Below, piece by piece: positions 45,629-54,383 of a stretch of DNA of 64,000 nt. The translations under genes were made by a program, and so were the position numbers. The stretch is from an uncultured Ignavibacteriota bacterium (GTDB taxonomy: Bacteria; Bacteroidota; Ignavibacteria; Palsa-1295): NCBI GenBank assembly GCA_903900335.1, contig CAIUMP010000060.1, positions 124,001 through 188,000 of the forward strand, in the 5' to 3' direction. Positions within the stretch are counted from its first letter, which is position 1; each line of letters starts with the position of its first letter. Under the pieces are notes generated by a model. The model saw only the letters and a list, made by a program, of their open reading frames with translations, did not search any database and was not told where the DNA came from.

Positions 45629-45779
45629 AATTACTCAACAGCGCGGCTTTTCCTGAAAGTTCGGATAGAATCGGTGGGACACGGAGAGTTGAGGTGAATT
45701 CTTCCTAACTCGGAAAAGTCCTGGGGCTCGCACCATGGGCATACAAGTTGCACGGCGATGAGTTCAAAACCATCTATAC

Positions 45780-45977
45780 ATGACAGCAACCAATCCCGAC
45801 CTACCAACGACGCCGATGCAACCACATCCTGCTCCGTCCATTCCTGGCTCGCCAAGCACGGAACCGGCACCCATCCAAACACCGCAACCGGGATCGATCC
45901 CTGATCCAACCCCCTCCCCCGGTCCGGCGAACCCAATGCCACAGCCACAGCCGAGCCAGCAGCCGATGCAGGGGTAG
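45780..45977 (+). CDS. Small proline-rich protein (tentative)
   Basis: 65 residues from the ATG at 45780, about one third Pro with many Gln, Thr and Ser (PQPGSIPDPTPSPGPANP). It has no signal peptide or membrane helix. The composition looks disordered. Short Pro-rich proteins of this kind are often predicted in Bacteroidota, but a frame of this composition can also be chance in GC-skewed DNA, and an opposite-strand frame of 119 codons covers the same place without better features. No clear ribosome site precedes it. The spacer 45458-46066 otherwise contains only the palindromes. Confidence 0.35.
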   Translation: MTATNPDLPTTPMQPHPAPSIPGSPSTEPAPIQTPQPGSIPDPTPSPGPANPMPQPQPSQQPMQG

Positions 45978-46066
45978 GTGTGGCCTTCACCTTCCTTTAG
46001 AGCAATTGGTTACTCGCTCCGACTGTACCACTGGCGGCATTTCTCCTACTTTTGTGTTAGGCTGGA

Positions 46067-47416
46067 ATGGCAACTATACTCTTCGTTGACGACGAAGCCT
46101 CCGCGCGCGATAATTACCGGACTATTCTGGAGCACTACGGTCACGCCGTGACGCTCGCCACGAATGTTCGCGAAGCCGTTCGCATTCTGGAGTCTCACAG
46201 CTTCGATCTTGTCATCACCGACATGCGCATGGGTGCCGAAAGCGGATTAGACATGCTCCGAGAAGCGCACAAGTTAGCGCCTGAGACGGAAGTTATCGTG
46301 TTGACAGGGCACGCAGAGCTTGAGAACGCCGTCGAAGCAATGAAGCTCGGTGCAGCGGATTACCTGACGAAAGACACCGAGTATAAAGAGATCATGCTCG
46401 TCGTCGAGAAGGCGCTGGAGAAGCATGGGCTTAAGCGAGAGATCGAACGGCTGAGGAAGCGCGTTGGCGAAGATTACGCCTACCATAGGATCGTGGGTTC
46501 AAGCCCAGCCATTGCACAATTGCACGAAGTTCTGCGCAGGGTTGCACCGACGGATTCCAGGGTGCTCATCACTGGTGAATCCGGCACAGGCAAGGAGTTG
46601 GTCGCCGAAACGCTGCATGTGAACAGCCCGCGACGCGATGCACGATTCGTGGCAATCAATTGCGGTGCAATACCGAAGGATTTACAAGAGAGCGAATTGT
46701 TCGGATACGTTCGCGGAGCATTCACTGGGGCGGATCGGGACAAGATCGGTCTGCTGGAGTCGGCAGATCGCGGCACGGTCTTTCTCGATGAGGTCGGCGA
46801 GATGTCCGCCGAGACGCAGGTTAAGCTTCTGCGCTTTTTGGAAAAAGGAGAGATCGCGCCGGTTGGAAGCCCGAAGGCCCGCGTAGTACATGTCCGAGTT
46901 ATTGCGGCGACAAATCGCGACCTCGCCGAGGCGGTTCGCGACCATAGCTTCCGGGAGGATCTGTATTATCGGTTGAAGGTGATTTCCATCCATCTACCTC
47001 CACTTCGTGAACGGCGCGAAGATATTCCGCTTCTTGCCGAGGCACTATTGAAGGAACTTGGTGCAAAGTTCAGCAGCGGCGTTAAGCGTATTTCAAAGGA
47101 TGCTATTCAAGCCCTATCATTATATGACTGGCCAGGCAATGTGCGTGAGCTGAAGAATGTGATTGAGCGCGCATTGATCTTCGCTGATGGCGATTCGATC
47201 GAGTTGGAGCATCTCCCCGAGGAGGTGTTCTCTCGCCGAAGCACTGCCTCTGACAACACATACCCAGATGGAACCCGCCCTCTCGATGAGATCGAAACGA
47301 ACTACATCATCGAAGTTCTCGAACGCAACGGTGGCAACAAACTTCTTACTGCGAAGCAGCTTAACATCGCCACGACGACGCTTTATCGCAAGCTGCGGAT
47401 GTACGGGATAGAGTAA
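46067..47416 (+). CDS. Sigma-54-dependent response regulator (NtrC family)
   Basis: 449 residues in the classic order. The receiver domain 1-120 has the phospho-Asp in ITDMRMG (about 52). The AAA+ domain ~140-375 has Walker A GESGTGKE (170-177) and the sigma-54 contact loop GAFTGAD (217-223), with Walker B near GTVFLDEVGE. The C-terminal Fis-type HTH is LNIATTTLYRKLRMYGIE. It activates transcription by sigma-54 polymerase. It sits at the head of the potassium cluster and its likely partner is the histidine kinase two genes on, in place of the KdpE-type regulator used in E. coli. I found no convincing -24/-12 promoter nearby. Confidence 0.93.
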   Translation: MATILFVDDEASARDNYRTILEHYGHAVTLATNVREAVRILESHSFDLVITDMRMGAESGLDMLREAHKLAPETEVIVLTGHAELENAVEAMKLGAADYLTKDTEYKEIMLVVEKALEKHGLKREIERLRKRVGEDYAYHRIVGSSPAIAQLHEVLRRVAPTDSRVLITGESGTGKELVAETLHVNSPRRDARFVAINCGAIPKDLQESELFGYVRGAFTGADRDKIGLLESADRGTVFLDEVGEMSAETQVKLLRFLEKGEIAPVGSPKARVVHVRVIAATNRDLAEAVRDHSFREDLYYRLKVISIHLPPLRERREDIPLLAEALLKELGAKFSSGVKRISKDAIQALSLYDWPGNVRELKNVIERALIFADGDSIELEHLPEEVFSRRSTASDNTYPDGTRPLDEIETNYIIEVLERNGGNKLLTAKQLNIATTTLYRKLRMYGIE

Positions 47417-47581
47417 TAAATCTTATCCGCCAGTAGCGATTCGCATCGAACACCTATAGCGAAACGCTATACTGGCATGCTTGCATACCTCGAATTTCGA
47501 TTGATTTGAGCAAGATTGCTCATAGGCACGTCGTTTCCATAGTGGATTCATGCTCGCGCACAATGGCGAGTTGTGATTCCA

Positions 47582-48265
47582 ATGAAAACTCTGCCTCTTA
47601 TTGCATGTGCCATTCTTCTTGGTACTGTTTGCACAGCCGCCGCACAGCAGACTATCTTTAACGTGCCGAGTCAAGACGTACTCTCACCCGGTACCGTCTA
47701 TGGCGAGATCGACGTACCATTCCGTATCGACGCACCAAAGTACGTGGCAATAACTCCGCGCGTGGTTGCTGGGCTTGGATACAATTTCGAGGGGGGCGTA
47801 AATCTTCCGGGCTACATCAACCAGGGCGATAAGCTTTGGACGGCGATGTTTACGATCAAACATAGCCAATCTCTCGACACTACTGCCCCGTGGACCCTCA
47901 CCGAAGGTGCCCATCTCTACCTGCCTCTAACAGCGGGCCGCAGCACCGGCGTATTTGGATATGTGATGACGGGCTACAAGTTGTTCGGCTCGCTGCGGCT
48001 TGATGCTGGTGGATATATTGCGACAGATGCGGTCTCCGGGACGGGCAAAAGCGAAGTTGGCGCTCTCGGTAGCATCGAATACACGCTTACGGATTGGCTG
48101 ACAATCGCGGTGGATGGTTACTCGGGTAATAATGCGCTTAGCTATATCACGCCGGGTCTTTTTGTAGGCCCATTCGGTAAGTGGATCTTCTATCCAGCAT
48201 ACCAGATCTCTAACGTATCGCGAGATGGCGACAGCTATTTGCTCGAAGCGGGATATACCTTCTAA
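47582..48265 (+). CDS. Secreted, probably outer-membrane beta-barrel-like protein in the kdp cluster
   Basis: 227 residues from the ATG at 47582. The signal peptide is KTLPLIACAILLGTVCTAAA then QQ. The mature start TIFNVPSQDVLSPGTVYGEI matches a pattern (TIFNVPSxDV..G..Y.E.D) that I associate with outer-membrane-type proteins found beside kdp genes in several phyla. The body alternates Gly/aromatic strands and ends in LLEAGYTF, a barrel-like C-terminus. It lies between the response regulator and the kinase, 15 bases before the longest kinase frame, so one transcript is plausible. A role as porin or sensor for potassium uptake is a guess. Confidence 0.72.
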   Translation: MKTLPLIACAILLGTVCTAAAQQTIFNVPSQDVLSPGTVYGEIDVPFRIDAPKYVAITPRVVAGLGYNFEGGVNLPGYINQGDKLWTAMFTIKHSQSLDTTAPWTLTEGAHLYLPLTAGRSTGVFGYVMTGYKLFGSLRLDAGGYIATDAVSGTGKSEVGALGSIEYTLTDWLTIAVDGYSGNNALSYITPGLFVGPFGKWIFYPAYQISNVSRDGDSYLLEAGYTF

Positions 48266-48516
48266 CTGGCTATATTTCGATGTCTGCAATGACATTCAGT
48301 GACGCTCTCTGGGGGAGTTCTCAATCATCGGTGCTGAGCGCAGGCTGGTTGGAGGATCCCGCGGTCAAGCAACGCGCCAAGGAGATGAGAATGCAGCCCG
48401 CGTTCGCTCGTTCAACGCGGTGGGTCGGCTCGGCATACGAAGGTATCACCGGCGACATCGAAACCGCGACGCAGGTTTTGCAAGGTCGTAGTTTTGGAGA
48501 AACTCCTAAACGACCT

Positions 48517-49806
48517 ATGGCTAATCGCATCATCGAACGCGGACTTCGTGTCCGCATCCTGACCGGATTTACGCTCGTCATCGCGCTGACGCTGCTTATT
48601 GCGGGGTGGTCGTACTACCACATCTCCACGCTCGGCACCGCTGCGGAGCACTTGTTTTTAGAGAATTATCGGAGCATCGAGTACATGCACAAGATGGAGC
48701 TGATCCTTCTTGAGACTGGGCAATCCGGTGCATCCGATTTTCAGACGCTGTCGGTAGCCGATGGAAAGATCGCCAATTTGCTTGCGCTGGAATATGCCAA
48801 CATTACCGAGCGCGGAGAACTCGCCGCGACGAAGAAGCTCGATAATGATTACCATGCGCTGCTGCGACTTCGAGCCGCAGTGGGCACATCAGTCGAGGCC
48901 ATCCGCACTGCCACTTCTCTCGTGCAGGAAGACTGCGAAGCCGTCCTTCGCATCAACGAGACCGCAATGCTTAGCAACGCCGAAGCGGTGAAGGGACAAG
49001 CACAGTTCGCTCGTTACTCAACCATTGGTATCACTGCGCTCCTTGTGAGCGTCGCAATCTTATTGTCGGCGGCTGTGTCGCGCCGGAGCCTGGCGGAATT
49101 TCAGGAATTGGATCGTGCCAAGAGCAACTTCGTAGCCACAGCGGCGCACGAACTCAAGAATCCTCTATCGAGCATCAAGACGACGAGCGGAATTCTCGCC
49201 GAGGGAATTGCCGGGCCACTCACGGAGAAGCAAAGCGACCTGATCAACAACATTCGGCGCGAATCGAACCGTGTGCTCAACCTTGTGCGCGAATTGCTCG
49301 ATCTCGCCAAACTCGAAACGGGCACGCTCCAACTCGCCCGCAGAGCGGTGGATGTTGAGACACTTATCGAAAGCGCGACACTACCGATCGCACTCCGTGC
49401 TGAAGAAGCTGGAGTAACCATCGACACAGCCGTGATGAAGAATGTACCGGATGTAATGGTTGATCCAAACAAGATGGCATGGGCAATAACGAACCTGCTT
49501 TCGAACGCGGTGCGGTATTCCGCCCGGGGCGGCTCGGTCGCAGTCAACGCAAGCGTGAACGAAGACCAAGTGTGGATTTCCGTGACGGACACAGGCAAAG
49601 GAATTGCCGAGAGTAATTTGACCCGCATCTTCGATAAATTCGCGCAAGTCGAAGAAGGTGCAATGGGAATGGGTTCTGGCTCGGGTCTCGGCCTCTCCAT
49701 CGCTCGCGAAATCACGCTGGCTCACGGAGGGCGTATTTGGGCAACCAGTACGCTCGGTCAAGGTTCGACCTTCACAATCGCACTTCCGATCAACGTAAAA
49801 GTGTAA
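48517..49806 (+). CDS. Membrane sensor histidine kinase of the kdp cluster
   Basis: 429 residues from the ATG at 48517, which puts a membrane helix (RVRILTGFTLVIALTLLIAG) at the N-terminus as usual. The frame is open back to 48280, adding 79 residues of no recognised type, and neither start has a ribosome site. A ~150-residue helical periplasmic region and a second helix (IGITALLVSVAILLSAAV) follow, with little or no HAMP. The HisKA box has the His in AAHELKNPLSSIKT. The ATPase has WAITNLLSNAVRYS, DTGKGIAE and GSGLGLSIA. It probably phosphorylates the sigma-54 activator at 46067. It supplies the kinase activity missing from the truncated KdpD at 54384. Confidence 0.9.
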   Translation: MANRIIERGLRVRILTGFTLVIALTLLIAGWSYYHISTLGTAAEHLFLENYRSIEYMHKMELILLETGQSGASDFQTLSVADGKIANLLALEYANITERGELAATKKLDNDYHALLRLRAAVGTSVEAIRTATSLVQEDCEAVLRINETAMLSNAEAVKGQAQFARYSTIGITALLVSVAILLSAAVSRRSLAEFQELDRAKSNFVATAAHELKNPLSSIKTTSGILAEGIAGPLTEKQSDLINNIRRESNRVLNLVRELLDLAKLETGTLQLARRAVDVETLIESATLPIALRAEEAGVTIDTAVMKNVPDVMVDPNKMAWAITNLLSNAVRYSARGGSVAVNASVNEDQVWISVTDTGKGIAESNLTRIFDKFAQVEEGAMGMGSGSGLGLSIAREITLAHGGRIWATSTLGQGSTFTIALPINVKV

Positions 49807-49821
49807 CACAATCACACTCCA

Positions 49822-49905
49822 ATGGACGACATACTGTATTTGGTGATCATGATTGCCTTCTTTGCGATTTCCATCGCATTCCAGGCATACTGTGATAAAG
49901 TCTAA
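49822..49905 (+). CDS. 27-residue membrane microprotein upstream of kdpF
   Basis: MDDILYLVIMIAFFAISIAF then QAYCDKV: one hydrophobic helix with an acidic N-terminus and a polar Cys-Asp-Lys end. It lies 15 bases after the kinase gene and 18 bases before kdpF. I recall similar microproteins (FFALSxAxxxxC-(E/D)-(R/K)) ahead of kdpF in other genomes, usually unannotated. It may associate with the Kdp pump or with the kinase, but its role is unknown. Confidence 0.6.
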   Translation: MDDILYLVIMIAFFAISIAFQAYCDKV

Positions 49906-49923
49906 CGAAAGGACACTACTATC

Positions 49924-50007
49924 ATGAATGGAATCTTCCTCCTCGCACTCGTCGTCGCGGTGATCGCGTATCTGATGTATGCGCTTCTCTATCCAGAGCG
50001 GTTCTAA
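49924..50007 (+). CDS. kdpF: Potassium-transporting ATPase small subunit KdpF
   Basis: 27 residues, MNGIFLLALVVAVIAYLMYA then LLYPERF. One helix with the typical KdpF end YxxxALLxPERF. KdpF stabilises the KdpFABC complex in the inner membrane. GAAAGGA lies upstream of the ATG. kdpA begins 12 bases after the stop. Confidence 0.85.
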   Translation: MNGIFLLALVVAVIAYLMYALLYPERF

Positions 50008-50019
50008 TTATTGACTACA

Positions 50020-51747
50020 ATGACTGCAAACGGTATTCTTCAACTCGTGGCGTACCTCGTCGTGCTCGTGCTGATCACGAAGCCGATGGGAGTATTCCTC
50101 ACGAAGGTCTTTCGAAACGAGAGAAACTTCCTCACGCCCGTCATGGGGCCGCTCGAACGGCTCATTTATCGTCTCTGCGGCATAAAGCCGGAGAGCGAAA
50201 TGAAGTGGACGGCCTACTCTGGCGCAGTGCTAATGTTTAGCGTCGTGAGCGCCGTGGTGCTGTATGGCATTATGCGGCTGCAAAACATTTTGCCGTGGAA
50301 TCCACAAGCATTCGGCGCCGTCGCACCCGATCTCAGCTTCAATACAGCCGTCAGCTTTACGACGAACACGAACTGGCAGGCGTACAGCGGTGAATCGACG
50401 ATGAGCTATTTCACCCAGATGGCGGGGCTCGCGTTTCACAACTTCGCATCTGCTGCGGTTGGGATTGCCATCGCGGTTGCTGTGGTGCGTGGACTCGTCC
50501 GAACCTCCGCACAGACCATCGGCAATTTCTGGGTTGATCTTGTTCGCTGCACACTCTATGTGCTGTTGCCACTCTCGATGCTTGCAACAATTGCGTTCGT
50601 GGCATCCGGCATGATTCAGAATCTCGCTCCGTATGTGACAGCTACGACGATTGAAGGTGCGAAGCAGATCATCCCAATGGGGCCGCTGGCGTCGCAAGAG
50701 GCGATCAAGATGCTCGGCACGAACGGTGGCGGCTTCTTCAATGCGAACTCCGCGCATCCGTTCGAGAACCCAACTGCACTTACAAGCTTCATTCAGGTCA
50801 TTCTCATTTTCTCCATCGGCTCCGGGCTCACCTACATGTTCGGTCGCATGGCGAAAGACCAGCGACAAGGCTGGGCGATCTGGGGCGCGATGACATTCCT
50901 ATTCCTTGCGGGTCTGGTTACATGCTATACAGCAGAACAATCGGGTAATCCAATCACCGAGAAGCTTGGCATCGAACGCACCGCAACCGCAACGCAATCC
51001 GGGGGCAACATGGAGGGCAAGGAAGTACGCTTTGGCATCGCACAGAGTGCGCTCTTTGCAACGATCACCACCGATGCTTCCTGTGGCGCGGTAAATTCGA
51101 TGCACGAGAGCTACACGCCCATTGGTGGCATGGTACCGATCTTCAACATCATGCTCGGTGAGGTTGTATTCGGAGGAGTTGGTGCGGGGCTTTACGGTAT
51201 GCTGGTCTTCGTGCTCATCTCGGTCTTCATCGCAGGATTGATGGTCGGACGAACGCCGGAGTATCTCGGCAAGAAGATAGAATCCAAAGAGGTGAAGCTC
51301 TCAATGATGGCATTGCTTTCGCTCGTCTTCTGCATACTCGGCTTCACGGCGTGGGCTATGGTGAATCCCGTTGCGCTGAAAAGCCTTGCGAACAATGGGC
51401 CGCACGGACTGACGGAGATTCTCTATGCCTACACTTCAGCGGCTGGTAATAATGGCTCCGCATTCGCAGGGCTAAACGCGAACACACAGTTCTTCAACAT
51501 TACACTCAGCATTGCAATGCTCTTCGGGCGATTCTTCGTCATCATTCCGATGCTCGCAGTAGCTGGTAGCATGGCGAAGAAGACTTCGGTCGCAGCATCG
51601 CCGGGGACATTCCTCACCAACAACGCTCTCTTCGGCACGCTGCTCGTGATGGTAATACTCATCGTCGGCGGACTTACATTCTTCCCCGCATTATCGCTCG
51701 GACCAATTCTCGAACACCTTTTGATGGGAGCAGGCAAGCTCTTTTAA
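50020..51747 (+). CDS. kdpA: Potassium-transporting ATPase subunit KdpA
   Basis: 575 residues from ATG 50020; a TTG three codons upstream is also open. It is a superfamily-of-K-transporters channel subunit with four selectivity-filter-like segments: [60 protein letters not shown] and [16 protein letters not shown]. It binds potassium from the periplasm and passes it to KdpB. About ten helices are seen. It is tightly packed in the order FABC, with the kdpB start one base after its stop. Confidence 0.97.
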   Translation: MTANGILQLVAYLVVLVLITKPMGVFLTKVFRNERNFLTPVMGPLERLIYRLCGIKPESEMKWTAYSGAVLMFSVVSAVVLYGIMRLQNILPWNPQAFGAVAPDLSFNTAVSFTTNTNWQAYSGESTMSYFTQMAGLAFHNFASAAVGIAIAVAVVRGLVRTSAQTIGNFWVDLVRCTLYVLLPLSMLATIAFVASGMIQNLAPYVTATTIEGAKQIIPMGPLASQEAIKMLGTNGGGFFNANSAHPFENPTALTSFIQVILIFSIGSGLTYMFGRMAKDQRQGWAIWGAMTFLFLAGLVTCYTAEQSGNPITEKLGIERTATATQSGGNMEGKEVRFGIAQSALFATITTDASCGAVNSMHESYTPIGGMVPIFNIMLGEVVFGGVGAGLYGMLVFVLISVFIAGLMVGRTPEYLGKKIESKEVKLSMMALLSLVFCILGFTAWAMVNPVALKSLANNGPHGLTEILYAYTSAAGNNGSAFAGLNANTQFFNITLSIAMLFGRFFVIIPMLAVAGSMAKKTSVAASPGTFLTNNALFGTLLVMVILIVGGLTFFPALSLGPILEHLLMGAGKLF

Positions 51748-51748
51748 T

Positions 51749-53788
51749 ATGGCAAAACACGAATTACATCAACAGAAGAAGCTCTTCGATGGAGCGATCG
51801 TCAAGAAGGCGAGCGTTGAAGCGCTGAAGAAACTCGACCCAAGGATTCTATGGAAGAACCCGGTCATGTTCGTCGTGGAGATCGGCGCGGTTCTCACTAC
51901 GTACTCTTGGGTGCGCGACATGATGTCTCCAACCGGAGGCGAAGCCCTCTTCTCCGGCCTCATCTCTGCGTGGCTGTGGTTCACGGTTCTCTTCGCAACG
52001 TTCGCAGAAGCGATGGCAGAAGGCCGGGGCAAAGCCCAGGCAGATGCGCTACGCAAGACGAAGACCGACACCGTCGCCAAGCAGATCGGCAAAGATGGCA
52101 ACGTCTCACACGTTAACGCAACGATGCTGCGAAAGGGCGACATCGTGCTCGTCGAAGCGGGTGACGCAATTCCTGGTGATGGCGATGCAATCGAAGGAAT
52201 CGCTTCGGTGGACGAGTCAGCAATAACAGGCGAATCTGCGCCGGTCATTCGCGAGAGCGGCGGAGATAGATGTGCAGTGACTGGCGGCACACGCGTGATC
52301 TCAGATTGGCTGAAGGTGAAGATCACTTCGAATCCCGGCGAGACTTTCATTGACAGGATGATCTCGCTCGTCGAAGGTGCGCAGCGTCAGAAGACGCCGA
52401 ACGAGATCGCCCTGACAATTCTGCTCGCTGGCATGACGATCATCTTCGTCGTGGCGCTCGTTGCATTGCAGTCGTTCGCGACGTACATGCAGAGCCCGGT
52501 TTCGATTGTCGTGCTCGTATCGCTATTGGTATGTCTTATTCCTACCACGATTGGCGGGCTTCTTTCTGCGATTGGTATTGCGGGAATTGATCGAGTGCTG
52601 CAACGCAATGTGCTTGCAATGTCCGGCCGCGCAGTCGAAGCAGCGGGAGATGTGAATACTCTGTTGCTTGATAAGACCGGCACGATCACCATCGGCAATC
52701 GCATGGCGACGGAATTCATCGCCGCGCCAGGAGTTACAATTGAGATGCTGGCACAGACTGCTCACCTTTCAAGTCTTAGTGACGAGACTCCAGAGGGACG
52801 CAGCATTGTTGCACTTGCGCAACAATCCGTGAAGGAGTTGCCGGAAGCACTGCGCACCGCTGAGAAGACGTTCATACCATTCTCTGCACACACCCGCATG
52901 AGCGGAGTTGATATTGGTGGACGATCCGTTCGCAAAGGCGCAGTGGATGCGATTGCTAAGCTTGCGGTCGGTGGTGTGCCAAGCGAGGTAACAATGGCCG
53001 TCGAGCGCATCGCGAAATCGGGCGGTACGCCGCTTGCCGTCTCCGAGGATGGTCGGATACTCGGTGTGATTCACTTGAAGGACATCGTCAAGAGTGGGAT
53101 GCGCGAACGCTTCGCTCAGTTGCGTGCGATGGGAATCAAGACCGTAATGATCACAGGCGACAACCCGCTTACCGCACGGGCAATTGCCGAGGAGGCCGGT
53201 GTTGATGACTTCCTCGCCGAGGCAACGCCTGAGGCAAAGATGGCCCTTATCCGGAAAGAGCAAGCGATGGGCAAACTCGTTGCGATGACGGGTGACGGTA
53301 CGAACGATGCACCCGCTCTTGCTCAAGCCGACGTTGGCGTGGCGATGAACACCGGTACGATGGCCGCGAAAGAGGCAGCAAACATGGTCGATCTCGACAG
53401 CAACCCGACGAAACTCATCGAAGTAGTCGAGATCGGCAAACAATTACTCATGACGCGCGGAGCTCTTACTACATTTAGCATTGCGAACGATGTGGCGAAG
53501 TACTTTGCGATCATCCCGGCAATGTTCATGGTGGCATTCCCTGAACTCAAGGCATTGAATGTGATGGATCTGCATTCGCCGCAGAGTGCAATCCTGTCTG
53601 CCGTCATTTTCAATGCACTCATCATCATCGCGCTTGTGCCGCTTGCGCTAAAGGGAATTAAGTATCGCCCTCTTGGTGCCGCCGCGGTATTGCGACGAAA
53701 CATTCTGATCTACGGCGTTGGTGGCGTCATCGTGCCGTTCATTGGTATCAAGGCCATCGATCTGATCGTGGCGGCGTTTGCTATATAG
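51749..53788 (+). CDS. kdpB: Potassium-transporting P-type ATPase subunit KdpB
   Basis: 679 residues. The phosphorylated Asp lies in [13 protein letters not shown], the TGES actuator motif in [10 protein letters not shown], and the hinge in [18 protein letters not shown]. The nucleotide-binding motif KGA lies in VRKGAVDAI. It hydrolyses ATP to drive potassium into the cell with KdpA. N-terminal cytoplasmic residues [20 protein letters not shown] are typical. It is translated immediately after kdpA and followed by kdpC after 13 bases. Confidence 0.97.
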   Translation: MAKHELHQQKKLFDGAIVKKASVEALKKLDPRILWKNPVMFVVEIGAVLTTYSWVRDMMSPTGGEALFSGLISAWLWFTVLFATFAEAMAEGRGKAQADALRKTKTDTVAKQIGKDGNVSHVNATMLRKGDIVLVEAGDAIPGDGDAIEGIASVDESAITGESAPVIRESGGDRCAVTGGTRVISDWLKVKITSNPGETFIDRMISLVEGAQRQKTPNEIALTILLAGMTIIFVVALVALQSFATYMQSPVSIVVLVSLLVCLIPTTIGGLLSAIGIAGIDRVLQRNVLAMSGRAVEAAGDVNTLLLDKTGTITIGNRMATEFIAAPGVTIEMLAQTAHLSSLSDETPEGRSIVALAQQSVKELPEALRTAEKTFIPFSAHTRMSGVDIGGRSVRKGAVDAIAKLAVGGVPSEVTMAVERIAKSGGTPLAVSEDGRILGVIHLKDIVKSGMRERFAQLRAMGIKTVMITGDNPLTARAIAEEAGVDDFLAEATPEAKMALIRKEQAMGKLVAMTGDGTNDAPALAQADVGVAMNTGTMAAKEAANMVDLDSNPTKLIEVVEIGKQLLMTRGALTTFSIANDVAKYFAIIPAMFMVAFPELKALNVMDLHSPQSAILSAVIFNALIIIALVPLALKGIKYRPLGAAAVLRRNILIYGVGGVIVPFIGIKAIDLIVAAFAI

Positions 53789-53801
53789 GTTTGGAAAGAC
53801 T

Positions 53802-54374
53802 ATGAAAACAATTATCACATCACTCATCATGACGGTCGTGCTCACGGTGTTAGTGGGCATCATCTATCCGCTTGCGATGACGGGCATCGCGCAACTCTGC
53901 TTCCCGGATAAAGCGAATGGCAGCCTCATCACCCGAGATGGCAAAGTCATCGGCTCATCACTCATCGGGCAGAGCTTTGGCTCACCGCAGCTCTTTCATG
54001 GTCGTCCGTCGGCGGCTGGTGCTGGCTATGATGGCATGTCGTCCGGCGGCTCCAATCTCGGACCGACGAGCAAGGCCCTGATGGATCGCATCACACACGA
54101 CCGCGATTCGCTCCGCGCACTTTATCCTGAACTTGCTGGGACTTTCCCGGCTGATATGCTCACGACATCTGGCTCTGGCCTTGACCCCGACATAAGCGTA
54201 GCGAATGCGATGTTGCAAGCGAAGGTGATTTCACGAACTGATTCTCTGCCGCTTGAGACGGTTGAGACGTTGGTGCGCTCGCACGTTCAAGGTCGCGATC
54301 TTGGCTTCCTCGGTGAGGAGCATGTGAATGTGCTTGAACTTAATTTGGATTTGCTTGCACACACGAAGCACTGA
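53802..54374 (+). CDS. kdpC: Potassium-transporting ATPase subunit KdpC
   Basis: 190 residues from ATG 53802, with GGAAAGA upstream. One N-terminal helix (IITSLIMTVVLTVLVGIIYP) is followed by a periplasmic domain with the family blocks GSLITRDGKVIGSSLIGQSF, FHGRPSAAG, SGGSNLGPTSKAL, SGSGLDPDIS and the C-terminal LNLDLL. KdpC assists potassium binding and complex assembly. The kdpD-like gene starts nine bases downstream, so the whole set is one operon. Confidence 0.96.
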   Translation: MKTIITSLIMTVVLTVLVGIIYPLAMTGIAQLCFPDKANGSLITRDGKVIGSSLIGQSFGSPQLFHGRPSAAGAGYDGMSSGGSNLGPTSKALMDRITHDRDSLRALYPELAGTFPADMLTTSGSGLDPDISVANAMLQAKVISRTDSLPLETVETLVRSHVQGRDLGFLGEEHVNVLELNLDLLAHTKH

Positions 54375-54383
54375 CACCACTGC

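Noticed and set aside
47473-47486. Candidate sigma-54 promoter TGGCATGCTTGCAT before the barrel-like gene
   Set aside because: The GG and GC elements are seven bases apart instead of ten, so it does not fit.
47423-47674. Minus-strand frame of 83 codons between the response regulator and the barrel-like gene
   Set aside because: It overlaps the signal peptide of the barrel-like gene and has no domain or ribosome site.
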